Shown here: positions 46,450 through 56,271 of the stretch, piece after piece
Position numbering within the stretch: the first letter of the stretch is position 1
Layout of the letters: every line of letters begins with the position of its first letter
Source of the DNA: Corynebacterium urealyticum DSM 7109
GTDB taxonomy: Bacteria; Actinomycetota; Actinomycetes; Mycobacteriales; Mycobacteriaceae
Assembly (NCBI RefSeq): GCF_000069945.1
Contig: NC_010545.1
Coordinates: forward strand, 682,001 to 746,000
Reading direction: 5' to 3'
DNA: 64,000 bases
Made by a program: the position numbers and the translations under genes
The notes under the pieces: generated by a model
Databases searched by the model: none
Told to the model about the DNA's origin: nothing
The model's input: only the letters and a program-made list of their open reading frames with translations

Positions 46450-47980
46450 GCCGAATAAAGACCAGCACTAACCCCGCCACCAGCATCGCCGGCGCCAACC
46501 ATCCCAACACCGGCACCAGCGCATCGTTATACGCGCCCACCACAGCATCCCGCACCGGAGTCGGCAGCTCGTGCACCGCATGTGGCGTCAAACTGTGCTG
46601 ACCGCCGTGGGTGAACTTCTCCGCGTACGGCGCCGCCTCAGGCCCCATCGCAGCCAGCGCCTCCGGCAGCCGCTGCGACATAAACTCACCGGCCCGGTGG
46701 CTGAACAAACTGCCCACCACCGCGGCACCCACCGAACCGCCGATCTGACGGAAGAAGTTATTCGCCGCCGTCGCGGTACCAACAATCTTGATGGGGAAGG
46801 TGTTCTGCACCACCAGCGTCAAGATCGGCACCGTCAAGCCCAACCCCGCACCAAACACCGCGAGGCATAGCCCGAGGTACTTCATGGAGGAATCCGGGGT
46901 CAGCCGTCCCACCATCACCAACGCGACCGTCGCGATCCCCAGCCCCACAATGGGGAAGTACTTGTACTTGCCTGTGCTGGAGATGTAGCGGCCCGACGTC
47001 GTCGAGGAGATGAGCATCCCGGCCATCATCGGGATCATCATGAGGCCCGCAGCAGTGGGGGACAGGCCATGAATCATCTGGATATACGTCGGCAGATAAG
47101 CCATGGCGCCGAACATCGCCACACCAACGATGATGCTGGAGATCGTGGTCAGCGCGAAGTTGCGCACCCCAAAGAGATTCGTCGGCAGCACCGGGTTCGA
47201 CACCCGTGGTTCAACCACCAGGAACAATGCGGTGGCCACGATGGTGGTACCCAGCAGCCCCAAGATGACCGGGTCGGTCCAGCCGTAATCCCGGCCGCCC
47301 CACGTCAACGCCAGGATCAACGTGCTCGTTGCAGCAGCCAACAGCAGGGAGCCGAACCAGTCGAAAGGTGCACGCTCTCCGCGCCGCGGCAGCTTCAGCG
47401 CGAACGCCGAAAGAGTGAAGGCGATGACCGCCAGCGGCACGTTGAACCACAGCGCCCACCGCCAGCCTGGGCCGTCGGTAAAGAATCCACCCAGCAGCGG
47501 GCCGAGCACACTCGATAGGCCAAAGACTGCGCCCATGAGCCCCATGTACTTGCCACGCTCGCGAGCCGGGACTACGTCGGCGATGATCGCCTGCGAGAGA
47601 ACCATCAGGCCGCCGCCGCCCACGCCCTGCACCGCGCGGGCGAGGATCATCATGCCCATGGACTGCGCATTCGCGCCGATAATCGAGCCGAGCAGGAAAA
47701 CCGCAATCGCGAACAGATACAGCGGCTTGCGCCCGAGCTGATCGCCGAGCTTGCCGTAGATCGGCATGCCAATGGTCATCATCACCAAAAATGCGGTGAT
47801 GACCCAGCTCATCTTGTCCGCCCCGCCCAGCTCGCCGACCAGCGTCGGCAGCGCGGTGGCGAAGATCATCTGTCCCAGCGAGGACATGAGCATGCCGATC
47901 ATCAGCGAGGCGAAGACCAGCGGGACGTTATTTTGCTTGCGGTAGTCCTCCGTCGTGGAGGCAGGATCAGATTCTGTCAT
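46421..47980 (-). CDS. DHA2-family (14-helix) MFS drug efflux transporter
   Basis: 519 residues with about 14 hydrophobic helices, the EmrB/QacA layout. Motif A GKLGDQLGRKPLYL follows helix 2, and motif C GAVFGLSSVLGPLLGGFF lies in helix 5, the marker of drug/proton antiporters. GVGGGGLMVLSQAIIADVVPARERGKYMG is also typical. It lies 77 bases downstream of a TetR gene on the same strand, so repression by that regulator is likely. The gene ends inside the second copy of a 59-bp repeat (RPQRLSETLS as its last residues), so its 3' end has been duplicated. Confidence 0.92.
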   Translation of the reverse strand: MTESDPASTTEDYRKQNNVPLVFASLMIGMLMSSLGQMIFATALPTLVGELGGADKMSWVITAFLVMMTIGMPIYGKLGDQLGRKPLYLFAIAVFLLGSIIGANAQSMGMMILARAVQGVGGGGLMVLSQAIIADVVPARERGKYMGLMGAVFGLSSVLGPLLGGFFTDGPGWRWALWFNVPLAVIAFTLSAFALKLPRRGERAPFDWFGSLLLAAATSTLILALTWGGRDYGWTDPVILGLLGTTIVATALFLVVEPRVSNPVLPTNLFGVRNFALTTISSIIVGVAMFGAMAYLPTYIQMIHGLSPTAAGLMMIPMMAGMLISSTTSGRYISSTGKYKYFPIVGLGIATVALVMVGRLTPDSSMKYLGLCLAVFGAGLGLTVPILTLVVQNTFPIKIVGTATAANNFFRQIGGSVGAAVVGSLFSHRAGEFMSQRLPEALAAMGPEAAPYAEKFTHGGQHSLTPHAVHELPTPVRDAVVGAYNDALVPVLGWLAPAMLVAGLVLVFIRPQRLSETLS

Positions 47981-48057
47981 GAACTTTTTCTTACTGTTGG
48001 GGGTGATTGTCGAAATGTTTTCCAGTTGAGGACGCCACGTCCCCGCCTTCAGGCTTG

Positions 48058-48780
48058 CTACTCAAAGCTCAGCCGGTCGAAACCAGCATGGAGCGTGCCG
48101 AGAGCGTGGGTAGCGGCATCGAAAACCTCGGCATCGGCGATGCCGCTACCAGAACTATGTGCCAGGGCCAGCGCAGACCACACTGTGGAGGTCACCATGT
48201 TGACCAGCAGAAGCGCTTCCTGCTCGAGTGCTAGATCCCGCAAGCATCGATTGGCGGGGTGCTCGGTCAGATTGGCAATAATGGCCTTTTGGAGCCTCTC
48301 TTTAGCCAAATCGAGCGAGTGATGGCGGGCGTAGAGCAGCTCGGGGGAGGTGCGTAGCAGTACAGCGCGGCGCCGGGTGATCTCTCGGGAGAGCGCTGGA
48401 TCGATCGAACGGGAGTGGCGCCGTTCCCTGACCTCGATATGCGCTCGGCCGACCAGCTCCACCACCCGCGCCGGGAAGGGAAGCCCCTCTTCGGCAGGCA
48501 ATTCGGTGATCTCTGCGAGTAGGGCCGGGGTGATGACGCTGGCTGAAGGGCCGCTCAGCAGCTGATCCTTGGACTCGAAGTAATTGAAAAAGCTCCGGCG
48601 GCTAATGCCCGCGCCTTCGCAAATCTGCTCCACGGTCACCGCATCCACGCCGTGCTCGAGAAAGAGGCGGGTAGCTACATCCTCAATGGCGAGGGTGGTT
48701 TGGAGTCGGTTTCGCTCACGCCGCCCAGTCGGCGGACCGCTGTGGTCGGGCGAATATTCGGAATCTTGGTGCTGTGTCAC
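48058..48780 (-). CDS. TetR-family regulator of the DHA2 efflux gene
   Basis: 240 residues, GTG start. The TetR DNA-binding domain is at about 25-70 (TTLAIEDVATRLFLEHGVDAVTVEQICEGAGISRRSFFNYFESKDQL in outline). The ligand domain is helical, with an Arg-rich segment (VRERRHSRSIDPALSREITRRR). A perfect 12-bp palindrome overlaps its -35, and a -10 lies seven bases before the start, so autoregulation and a leaderless mRNA are likely. The pump gene follows in the same direction without a clear terminator between. Confidence 0.9.
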   Translation of the reverse strand: MTQHQDSEYSPDHSGPPTGRRERNRLQTTLAIEDVATRLFLEHGVDAVTVEQICEGAGISRRSFFNYFESKDQLLSGPSASVITPALLAEITELPAEEGLPFPARVVELVGRAHIEVRERRHSRSIDPALSREITRRRAVLLRTSPELLYARHHSLDLAKERLQKAIIANLTEHPANRCLRDLALEQEALLLVNMVTSTVWSALALAHSSGSGIADAEVFDAATHALGTLHAGFDRLSFE

Positions 48781-48818
48781 CTAAAAAAGATTACACTCGG
48801 TGCACTATTGCATGCAAT
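48781..48818 (-). promoter_or_regulatory. TetR promoter with overlapping palindromic operator
   Basis: On the minus strand, -35 TTGCAT and -10 TAATCT (complement of 48788-48793) are 18 bases apart, and the GTG start is seven bases after the -10. The -35 lies inside the perfect palindrome ATTGCATGCAAT at 48807-48818. Confidence 0.6.
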
Positions 48819-48863
48819 GCAAAAATGTGTGAGATGGCCGATACTTCGGCCGTACATTGCGCA

Positions 48864-48905
48864 CAAGAAAACCGGCCGGGCCACGGTGATCCGTAGCCCG
48901 GCCGG
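48864..48905 (-). terminator. Terminator after fumC
   Basis: A stem of about 15 bp (CCGGCCGGGC and ACGG against CCGT and GCCCGGCCGG, one mismatch) has a TGAT loop; on the minus strand TTTTCTTG follows. Confidence 0.75.
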
Positions 48906-48957
48906 CGACGCGGCGCGTGAACTGCTCTAATGCCAGTTCATCGCGGTGGAATGCTCT

Positions 48958-50361
48958 TTAGAAGCGATCGCGGTCGGTGTTGGCCATAGCCAGCACGTCG
49001 AGGCGCTTGTCGAGCTCCTCCTCAGAGAGCTTCTCCGGGACGAAGCCCAGGTCGATGACGGTCTGGCGGATGGTCTTACCCTCAGCCAGCGCGGTCTTCG
49101 CGACCTTAGCTGCGTTCTCGTAACCGATCGCGGAGTTCAGCGGGGTCACGATGGATGGGGACTTCTCAGCCTCCAGCTTCATGTGCTCCTCGTTGGCCTC
49201 AAGACCATCGACGAGGCGCTCGGCGAAGACGGTTGCGGTGTTCGCCAGCAGCTTGATGGACTCGAGCACGTTGCGGGCCATCATCGGGATGAAGACATTC
49301 AGCTCGAACTGACCCTGGGTGCCACCGAAAGCGATCGCGGCGTCGTTGCCGATGACCTGCGCGGAGACCTGGGTTGCAGTCTCACACAGAACCGGGTTGA
49401 CCTTGCCCGGCATGATGGAGGAGCCCGGCTGCAGGTCCGGCAGGTGCAGCTCACCCAGGCCGGTCAGTGGGCCGGAGCCCATCAGGCGGATGTCGTTGGC
49501 GATCTTGTAGAAGGAGACGGCGACGCTGCGCAGCGCGCCGGACATCTCGACCAGACCGTCGCGGTTGGCCTGAGCCTCGAAGTGATCCTCGGCCTCCTTC
49601 AGGACGTCTAGGCCGGTGAGGTTCTTGAGCTCCTCGGTGACCTTCGCGCCGAAGTCAGCCGGGGTGTTCAGGCCGGTGCCGGTTGCGGTGCCGCCGATCG
49701 GCAGCTCGCCGACACGCGGCAGGGTAGCCTTCACGCGCTCGATGCCGAGCTCGATCTGGCGGGCGTAACCGCCAAACTCCTGGCCCAAGGTGACCGGAAC
49801 CGCGTCCATCAGGTGGGTGCGGCCGGACTTCACGACGTTCTTGTACTCCTTGGCCTTGTTCAGGAGGGAAGCCTCAAGCTTCTCCAGGGCCGGAATGAGG
49901 TCCTTGACGGCAGCCTCGGTGGTGGCGACGTGGGTGGCGGTCGGGAAGGTGTCGTTGGAGGACTGGCCCATGTTGACGTCGTCGTTCGGGTGGACCTCGA
50001 CGCCCGCCTGCTTAGCCAGGGATGCGATGACCTCGTTGGTGTTCATGTTCGAGGAGGTACCGGAGCCGGTCTGGAAGACGTCGATCGGGAACTCGGCGTC
50101 GAACTCGTTATCGGCGATACGCAGGGCGGCGTCGACGATGGCCTGGCCCTTCTCCTCCGGGAGCAGGCCACGCTCGATGTTGACCTTGGCGCAGGCTGCC
50201 TTCAGCAGGCCCATCGCGCGGATCTGTGCGCTCTCCAGCGGGCGGCCGGAGATTGGGAAGTTCTCCACTGCGCGCTGGGTCTGGGCGCGCCACAGGGCCT
50301 TCGCCGGGACCTTAACCTCGCCCATCGTGTCGTGTTCGATGCGGAACTCTTGATCGGTCAT
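48958..50361 (-). CDS. fumC: Class II fumarate hydratase
   Basis: 467 residues from the ATG at 50361 (GAAGG upstream); a longer in-frame start would add 32 residues unlike the family. It converts fumarate to malate in the TCA cycle without an iron-sulfur cluster. Signature [48 protein letters not shown] and the substrate loop [11 protein letters not shown] are all present. Aspartase and argininosuccinate lyase share the fold, but [15 protein letters not shown] and NDTFPTATH are fumarase-like. glpX lies upstream on the same strand, 166 bases away, as in related genomes. Confidence 0.96.
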   Translation of the reverse strand: MTDQEFRIEHDTMGEVKVPAKALWRAQTQRAVENFPISGRPLESAQIRAMGLLKAACAKVNIERGLLPEEKGQAIVDAALRIADNEFDAEFPIDVFQTGSGTSSNMNTNEVIASLAKQAGVEVHPNDDVNMGQSSNDTFPTATHVATTEAAVKDLIPALEKLEASLLNKAKEYKNVVKSGRTHLMDAVPVTLGQEFGGYARQIELGIERVKATLPRVGELPIGGTATGTGLNTPADFGAKVTEELKNLTGLDVLKEAEDHFEAQANRDGLVEMSGALRSVAVSFYKIANDIRLMGSGPLTGLGELHLPDLQPGSSIMPGKVNPVLCETATQVSAQVIGNDAAIAFGGTQGQFELNVFIPMMARNVLESIKLLANTATVFAERLVDGLEANEEHMKLEAEKSPSIVTPLNSAIGYENAAKVAKTALAEGKTIRQTVIDLGFVPEKLSEEELDKRLDVLAMANTDRDRF

Positions 50362-50527
50362 AATCGCTACCTTCTTTTCTGAAGAATTAATAGTTCGGAT
50401 TATCGCGCGCCCCAGCTGGGGCGGGGAGCTCCAGGCGCTCCCCATGCCACAGAACATTCTACCGAGCTTTGCGGCAAGCGGGTTGCGCGGCGGTTTTCAT
50501 GCGAGCGGGGAGCGCTTGGCGTTCGCT

Positions 50528-51556
50528 TTAGATGTAGTCGAGCACCGAGTACTCCTGCAGCTTGCCCAGCTGGTGCTGGGACTCCAGGAAGCGGATCGTG
50601 CCGGACTTCGAGCGCATGACCAGGGAACGGGTCACCGCGGAGCGGTTGCGGTAAGACACGCCGCGCAGCATGTCACCGTCGGTCACGCCGGTGGCGACGA
50701 AGTAGCAGTGCTCGGAGTTCACCAGGTCGTCGGTGGTGAGGATCTTGGACAGGTCGTGGCCGGCGTCGATGGCCTTCTCGCGCTCGGCGTCGTCCTTTGG
50801 CCACAGCTGCCCCAGGATCTCGCCACCCATGCACTTCATCGCGGCGGCGGTGATGACACCCTCCGGGGTGCCACCGATACCCATCATGATGTCCACGGAG
50901 TTGGTGGAGTAGTCCTGGGCAGCGGCGACCGCGCCGGCGACATCGCCGTCACCGATCAGTCGGACCTTCGCGCCGGCCTCGCGGATCTCGCGGATCAGGT
51001 CGTGGTGGCGTGGGCGGTCCAGAACCACGACGGTGACCTCCTCAGGGGCGATGCCCTTGGCCTTGGCGACGACCTGGATGTTGTGGGATGCCGGTGCGTC
51101 CAGCTCGATCAGGCCCTTAGCCTCCGGGCCGACGGCGATCTTCTTCATGTAGAACACGGCGGATGGGTCGTACATGCTGCCGCGCTCGGCAGCCGCGATA
51201 ACGGAGATCGCGTTCGGGCGGCCCTCTGCCATCAGGGTGGTGCCGTCCACCGGGTCGACGGCGATGTCCACCGCTGGACCCTTGCCCGTGCCGACGGACT
51301 CGCCGTTGAACAGCATCGGCGCTTCGTCCTTCTCACCCTCACCGATGACGACGACGCCGTCCATCGCGACGGAGTTGATCATCATGCGCATCGCGTCCAC
51401 AGCGGCGCCGTCGCCGGACTCCTTCTGGCCGCGACCGACCCACTTTCCGGATGCGAGAGCAGCAGCCTCCGTCACGCGCACGAGCTCCATGGCGAGGTTG
51501 CGATCTGGGGCCTGCTTGGTCGACTGCGGGGTGGCGCTGGAATTATCGGCGGACAT
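50528..51556 (-). CDS. glpX: Class II fructose-1,6-bisphosphatase
   Basis: 342 residues. The gluconeogenic step from fructose 1,6-bisphosphate to fructose 6-phosphate; actinobacteria rely on this GlpX form. The metal and phosphate sites are seen in [34 protein letters not shown] and [27 protein letters not shown] 23-residue polar N-terminus precedes the domain. It works opposite to phosphofructokinase and in the same direction as the GapB enzyme also in this window. Divergent from the DUF4245 gene. Confidence 0.96.
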   Translation of the reverse strand: MSADNSSATPQSTKQAPDRNLAMELVRVTEAAALASGKWVGRGQKESGDGAAVDAMRMMINSVAMDGVVVIGEGEKDEAPMLFNGESVGTGKGPAVDIAVDPVDGTTLMAEGRPNAISVIAAAERGSMYDPSAVFYMKKIAVGPEAKGLIELDAPASHNIQVVAKAKGIAPEEVTVVVLDRPRHHDLIREIREAGAKVRLIGDGDVAGAVAAAQDYSTNSVDIMMGIGGTPEGVITAAAMKCMGGEILGQLWPKDDAEREKAIDAGHDLSKILTTDDLVNSEHCYFVATGVTDGDMLRGVSYRNRSAVTRSLVMRSKSGTIRFLESQHQLGKLQEYSVLDYI

Positions 51557-51748
51557 GGTGTTAAACCAACTCTTTCACTCGATTGAATCGTGCGGGCTGA
51601 GCGTGCTGATCGACTCCACCACGGTTTTCTCGTTTCGGCAGAGTGCAGCCCTGTACGGCACTCATTTTATATCTCTCCACACACAGAGGTCGGCAGCGAC
51701 GTGGGGACTGCCCTAACTGGGGTCGCACCCTTGATTGCTCGTGAGGGT

Positions 51749-51790
51749 GGGGAATTACCAATTCCCCCTGCTTTTGGGATAATGACCGGC
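51749..51790 (+). promoter_or_regulatory. Promoter of the DUF4245 gene with palindromic operator
   Basis: -35 TTACCA (51755-51760) and -10 GATAAT (51778-51783) are 17 bases apart, with the GTG start at 51791. The -35 sits in the centre of a perfect inverted repeat GGGGAATT-ACC-AATTCCCC (51749-51767). Confidence 0.55.
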
Positions 51791-52441
51791 GTGCGTATCG
51801 AAAAGCCCCGTCTATTTCAGTCCACGAAGGACATCCTGCTGACCCTGGGTGTCCTCCTCCTCGTGACGTTCTTCACGGTGGGTTTTACCGGCCTGTGTTC
51901 TTTCAACCCAGGCGGGCCGGATAAGTCTGGCCCGGTTCGTGAGGTGGACGCCCATTCCTTCCTGACCTTGGAGGCTCGGGGTATGAGTTTCCCGCTGCGG
52001 GAACCCAAGATGCCAGAGGGGTGGGTGCCGAACTCCGCTCGCCGATCCCAGGTTGGGGCCGAGCCGGCGCCGCTGGTGGGTTGGGTGATCGACGGAGAGC
52101 GATACATCTCGCTGCGCCAGACATCTGCGGACTTTAAGGCGGCAACCCAGCCGGATCAGCACTTCCGCGAGGCCGCGGGGACCGAGGAAGCCGGCGGGCT
52201 GACCTGGCACGTCTACAAGGGGGAGGACGCCCGCCCAATTTGGGTCGCCGACGCCGGCGAGACGCGCTTGATTCTGGAGGGGATGGCCAGCCACGAGGAC
52301 ATGGCCACCGCCGCTGAGATCACGGCGAAGACCGAGCCGATGGAGGTGGCAGCTGAATCTCAGACCACCGGGGGAGCTCCCGCAAGCGATGGTGCGTCAG
52401 ACTCCGGAGTTGCCGGCGGAGCATCCAGCGACGCACGGTAA
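51791..52441 (+). CDS. DUF4245 family membrane-anchored protein
   Basis: 216 residues from the GTG at 51791. The ATG at 51782 overlaps the -10 box, so it is unlikely to be in the mRNA. One membrane segment (about residues 14-36, ILLTLGVLLLVTFFTVGF) follows a basic start (RIEKPRLFQS). The outer domain shows family-typical pieces: MPEGWVPNSARRSQ, LVGWVIDGERYISLRQT and GLTWHVYKGEDARPIWVADAGETRLILEG in outline. The C-terminal 40 residues are Ser/Ala/Gly/Thr-rich. Function unknown; the position beside glpX is conserved. Convergent with xseB, four bases apart. Confidence 0.85.
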   Translation: MRIEKPRLFQSTKDILLTLGVLLLVTFFTVGFTGLCSFNPGGPDKSGPVREVDAHSFLTLEARGMSFPLREPKMPEGWVPNSARRSQVGAEPAPLVGWVIDGERYISLRQTSADFKAATQPDQHFREAAGTEEAGGLTWHVYKGEDARPIWVADAGETRLILEGMASHEDMATAAEITAKTEPMEVAAESQTTGGAPASDGASDSGVAGGASSDAR

Positions 52442-52445
52442 GAGG

Positions 52446-52760
52446 CTAAGAGCTGCTCGGAGTACCGGCTTGGGCCCCGGCCCCGTCCTGTGCTGAAGAG
52501 CCCTGGCTCGCATTGCCCTGCGGCGAACCGCCCTGGCCTGCGTTTTCCCGCGCGGCCAGGGCTTTTTCGATGCGCGTGCTTGCTCCATCGAGATACTTCT
52601 CGCAGTACGCTGCTAGCTCCTCGCCCCGCTCCCAGTAATTCAGCGATTCGTCGAGGCTCATCTGGCCAAGCTCGAGGATGCGAACGACCTCTACCAGCTC
52701 GTCGCGAGCCTGCTCATAGTTCAGTTCCTCGATTGGGCGAAACTTCTGCTGTTCACTCAT
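52446..52760 (-). CDS. xseB: Exodeoxyribonuclease VII small subunit
   Basis: 104 residues. The first 70 form the helical XseB core ([53 protein letters not shown] in outline). The tail is Gly/Ser/Gln/Ala-rich, longer than in E. coli (80 residues). It binds XseA to form exonuclease VII, which degrades single-stranded DNA from both ends. It lies 28 bases after xseA on the same strand with a good ribosome binding site (AAGGAGCACCC), the standard actinobacterial xseA-xseB operon. Confidence 0.95.
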   Translation of the reverse strand: MSEQQKFRPIEELNYEQARDELVEVVRILELGQMSLDESLNYWERGEELAAYCEKYLDGASTRIEKALAARENAGQGGSPQGNASQGSSAQDGAGAQAGTPSSS

Positions 52761-52788
52761 GGGTGCTCCTTGTACTGATCTTTAAAAA

Positions 52789-54081
52789 CTATTCTTCGTC
52801 GGTCTTCGTCGCCGCATTATCCCGCGCCGTATCGGAAGCCTCCGCGCCGGGGGCTCGCTCGACCGCCATGGCGGCTGCGGTCACGGAACCATCCGCCACC
52901 CGGATGCGCAGCTGCGAGCCAGGGCTGACATCCGCCACCGTGGTGACCACGGCAGGTCCCGACCCATCTCGGGGGATGACCTGCATGATCGAATAGCCAC
53001 GGGCTAGAGTCTGGGAGGGCCCCAAGGCGTTGACCTGGGCGCGCAGCGAGCTGATGCGGGAGCGCATGTCGCGAACGAGTAAGCCCAGCGCGCGGTCTTT
53101 TCGGCCCACCGCCTCTTCGATGACCTCCCGCTGCCTGCGTAAAGGGAGCAATGGGTCAGCCAGCACTGGTCGGGAACGGACCCCCTCAAGCTGCCGTCGC
53201 TCCGAACGCACCCAACTGCGGAGGGCACCAACGGCCCGTTGGCGCAGTTCCGCGATAGCCTGCTGCTCGCCGAGCACATCCGGAACCACCTTCTTCGCCG
53301 CATCGGTCGGTGTTGCGGCGCGCACATCGGCAACCAGATCAAGCACTGGATTATCCGGCTCGTGCCCAATTGCCGAGACCACGGGAGTACGCATCCGTGC
53401 CACCGCGCGGACGAGCGCTTCCTCGGAAAACGGCAGCAGGTCTTCCACCGAGCCACCGCCGCGAGCGACGATGATGACGTCCACGTCCTCGTCAGCTTCG
53501 AGCCGCTGCAGCGCGGCGACCACCTCGGGCACGGTATTCGGGCCCTGCACCGCGGTATTAATCACTTCGAAGCGCACGGCTGGCCACCGCTGCTGGGCGA
53601 CACTCAGCACGTCGCGTTCCGCGGCAGAACCCCGCCCGGTCACCAGCCCGATCTTCTTCGGCAGAAACGGGGGAGCGGACTTCAAACGAGGGTCGAAGAG
53701 CCCCTCGGCGCTCAGCGCCCGCTTCAACTGCTCAATGCGTGCCAGCAGCTCGCCTACACCAACCTGTCGCACTTGGGTCACCCATAGGGAGAAGGAACCC
53801 CGGCCCGCGTAGAAGGCGGGTTTGCCGTAGACCACCACTCGGTCGCCATCACGCAACGGGGTCGGCAGGTTCTGCAGAGTGCGGGTGTTCATGGTCAGTG
53901 GAATGGAGAGGTCCTTTTCCACATCACGCAGGGTGATGTAGGACAGCTTCCACGTCGGTTTCATGTTGACCTGCGTGATCTGGCCCTCCACCCACAAGAA
54001 GCCAAGGCGTTCGATCCACCCCTTGATCTTCTGGTTGACCATGGATACGGGCCACGGCTGCTCCGGTGAGTTCGCGTTCAT
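52789..54081 (-). CDS. xseA: Exodeoxyribonuclease VII large subunit
   Basis: 430 residues from the ATG at 54081, which lies seven bases after a TACAAT -10 (leaderless); the ATG at 54090 overlaps that element. The N-terminal OB fold ([23 protein letters not shown] in outline) binds ssDNA. The catalytic domain carries [38 protein letters not shown] and the nuclease residues in [29 protein letters not shown] coiled-coil region and C-terminal LARGYSIMQ follow. Divergent from ispH with a 143-base intergenic region. Confidence 0.95.
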   Translation of the reverse strand: MNANSPEQPWPVSMVNQKIKGWIERLGFLWVEGQITQVNMKPTWKLSYITLRDVEKDLSIPLTMNTRTLQNLPTPLRDGDRVVVYGKPAFYAGRGSFSLWVTQVRQVGVGELLARIEQLKRALSAEGLFDPRLKSAPPFLPKKIGLVTGRGSAAERDVLSVAQQRWPAVRFEVINTAVQGPNTVPEVVAALQRLEADEDVDVIIVARGGGSVEDLLPFSEEALVRAVARMRTPVVSAIGHEPDNPVLDLVADVRAATPTDAAKKVVPDVLGEQQAIAELRQRAVGALRSWVRSERRQLEGVRSRPVLADPLLPLRRQREVIEEAVGRKDRALGLLVRDMRSRISSLRAQVNALGPSQTLARGYSIMQVIPRDGSGPAVVTTVADVSPGSQLRIRVADGSVTAAAMAVERAPGAEASDTARDNAATKTDEE

Positions 54082-54224
54082 GCGAGTCATTGTAGAGATC
54101 GCTGCAGACAAGCCAGGGAGGCCTCGCAGACAACGCACACTTGCTCACTGCTGAAGGCCACCCGGACGGTTGCGACGGAACTGCTGAAAAGCCTTGATTT
54201 GGCAGCTGGGCTAAGGTGGGGAGC

Positions 54225-55253
54225 ATGACTCTGCCTGGTACTACCGACACCCGACCAAACGACGACACCTCTGCGGCCACCCCAGCGGACACCGCGGGGA
54301 AGAAGAAGGTTTACCTCGCCGCACCGCGCGGCTACTGCGCCGGCGTGGATCGTGCCGTTGAGACCGTAGAAAAGGCGCTCGAAAAGCATGGCGAGCCGCT
54401 TTATGTCCGCAAGGAGATCGTGCACAACAAGCACGTCGTCAAGACCTTCGAGGAACGCGGCGTGATCTTCGTCGATGAAGCCGACGAGGTGCCCCGCGGA
54501 TCCAACGTCGTCTTCTCCGCCCACGGCGTGTCCCCGGCCGTCCGCGACCAGGCCCGCCAGCTGGAGCTGAAGACCTTCGACGCGACCTGCCCGCTGGTCA
54601 CCAAGGTGCACCACGAGGTCACTCGCTTCGCGAAGCAGGGCTACCAGATCATCCTCATCGGCCACCACGGTCACGAGGAGGTCGAAGGCACCGCAGGCGA
54701 GGCGCCGGACGTCGTCCACCTTGTCGAGGACCAGGAGGATGTCGACAAGCTGGAGTTCGCGGATGACGAGAAGCTCGTCTGGCTCTCTCAGACCACCCTC
54801 TCCGTCGACGAGACGATGCGCACTGTGAAGATGTTGCGAGAAAAGTTCCCGCACATCCAGGATCCGCCGTCCGATGACATCTGCTACGCCACGCAGAACC
54901 GCCAGGTCGCGGTGAAGGCCATTGCTCCGAAGGTTGACCTGATGATCGTCGTCGGTTCCCAGAACTCTTCCAACTCGGTGCGCCTCGTCGAGGTCGCACT
55001 GCAGAACGGGGCGAAGGATGCCCACCTCGTCGACTACGCCGAGCAGGTCAAGCCGGAGTGGTTCGAGGGCGTTGAGAACGTCGGAGTGACCTCGGGCGCC
55101 TCCGTGCCTGAGATCCTCGTCCGCGGTGTGCTCGAGCTGCTCGCCGAGCGGGGCTACGCCGACGTCGAAGAGGTCACCACCGCCACGGAGGACTTGATCT
55201 TCTCCCTGCCACGCGAGCTGCGCCCGTCCCGCACCGCCGGCCGGAAGGCTTAG
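54225..55253 (+). CDS. ispH: 4-hydroxy-3-methylbut-2-enyl diphosphate reductase
   Basis: 342 residues from the ATG at 54225 (AAGG eight bases upstream). Last step of the MEP isoprenoid pathway, giving IPP and DMAPP. The three iron-sulfur ligands are Cys38 ([11 protein letters not shown]), Cys122 (DATCPLVTK) and Cys220 ([11 protein letters not shown]). HGVSP and VGSQNSSNS, which bind the diphosphate, are present. The first 27 residues are a disordered Thr/Asp/Ala tail. It supplies precursors used by the UppS-like enzyme in this window. Ends at a strong bidirectional terminator. Confidence 0.97.
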   Translation: MTLPGTTDTRPNDDTSAATPADTAGKKKVYLAAPRGYCAGVDRAVETVEKALEKHGEPLYVRKEIVHNKHVVKTFEERGVIFVDEADEVPRGSNVVFSAHGVSPAVRDQARQLELKTFDATCPLVTKVHHEVTRFAKQGYQIILIGHHGHEEVEGTAGEAPDVVHLVEDQEDVDKLEFADDEKLVWLSQTTLSVDETMRTVKMLREKFPHIQDPPSDDICYATQNRQVAVKAIAPKVDLMIVVGSQNSSNSVRLVEVALQNGAKDAHLVDYAEQVKPEWFEGVENVGVTSGASVPEILVRGVLELLAERGYADVEEVTTATEDLIFSLPRELRPSRTAGRKA

Positions 55254-55305
55254 ACGCCCGTACAGTGAAGCCAGGATAGGGGAATGATCCGCCTGGTTTG
55301 ATGCG

Positions 55306-55339
55306 AAAACCCACCACGAGCATCGTCGTGGTGGGTTTT
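55306..55339. terminator. Bidirectional terminator between ispH and the DUF6542 gene
   Basis: A perfect 14-bp stem AAAACCCACCACGA (55306-55319) pairs with 55326-55339 around a six-base loop, with T residues at both ends. Confidence 0.9.
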
Positions 55340-55435
55340 GCTCTTGCTAGGGATCGAGGCTGAAAGCTGTGTCAGCTGGCGTGTCCCTGTGCGCGGACCA
55401 ATTCGGTTATCCCGCAGGTGACGCCCCGCTCCCCG

Positions 55436-56266
55436 CTAGTAGTCGCGGTCCTCAGCGGATGCCCGCCCGGTGCCGGTGTCTCGGCTCCGCGGCAGGGGGC
55501 TGCGGCGGTTGTCGTAATCCGAAGAACCAAAGCGCGACTCGCCATCGGCGGGGGAGGGGTAGCCAGTGGAGTATCGGGATGAAGACCCAGAGGAGCGATA
55601 CCGCTGAGCCGAGCGCTCATCAGCCCGGCCCGGGACACCACGACGGCGCTCGGAGGATGCCCGCAAATCCTCCCGGCTATAGCTGCGGGCGCCCTCAGTA
55701 CGGCGCTGTTGGAATCGCGCCGGGTCGAAGGGCACATTCTTCCCGCTGGTAGCCGAACGCCGGTGCGCGGCACGAGAACGAGCACGCTGGGAGAGCTCCT
55801 CGTTGGAGCGGTTGGCGTCGGACTGGCGGCGCCGGCGCTGCGTGGCCCTGGCCCGCGCACGGTCGACGCTCTCCCGGTACAGCCACCACCGCACCGCAGC
55901 GATCAGCACGCAGATCAGCATCGTGACAGCGAGCCACAGGTAATGCTGGACGATTGGGTAGGCGGACGTCGCCAACTTCGCCTTGGCCGAACCGCCGGAG
56001 GGGGCTGCGATGCGGGCGATGATGAACGTCCCCACGACGAACCAGAGTGGGAACGAGGCCACCGTCAGGAACAGGCCACGCGGCTCCACGAACAGGGTGG
56101 AGACCACCATGGCGGCGGCGAAGAGCACGAAATACCCCGTGGGCAACGTTGTGCTGCCCCAGCCGATGACAAGCCCAGTGAGCAACACCGCGGTCATCAC
56201 CAGCAGGGGAGACCAGACGGGGAAGCGGGAACTTGAGTTATGCGGTGAGGTATCAGACACGGCCAT
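55436..56266 (-). CDS. DUF6542 family membrane protein
   Basis: 276 residues. Four hydrophobic segments lie near 20-38, 44-60, 66-86 and 108-128 (the last, YLWLAVTMLICVLIAAVRWW). The long cytoplasmic tail (about 132-276) is extremely Arg/Ser-rich, with acidic spots, and is probably disordered. The family sits next to ispH/ychF in actinobacteria and has no known function. It starts five bases after the AI-2E gene stop, so it is the second gene of that operon. The Arg-rich tail might bind nucleic acid or membrane; that is speculation. Confidence 0.82.
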   Translation of the reverse strand: MAVSDTSPHNSSSRFPVWSPLLVMTAVLLTGLVIGWGSTTLPTGYFVLFAAAMVVSTLFVEPRGLFLTVASFPLWFVVGTFIIARIAAPSGGSAKAKLATSAYPIVQHYLWLAVTMLICVLIAAVRWWLYRESVDRARARATQRRRRQSDANRSNEELSQRARSRAAHRRSATSGKNVPFDPARFQQRRTEGARSYSREDLRASSERRRGVPGRADERSAQRYRSSGSSSRYSTGYPSPADGESRFGSSDYDNRRSPLPRSRDTGTGRASAEDRDY

Positions 56267-56271
56267 TGATG

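Noticed and set aside
51561..51761. 66-codon minus-strand frame just upstream of glpX
   Set aside because: It crosses the DUF4245 promoter palindrome and the glpX leader without a ribosome binding site; more likely untranslated leader.
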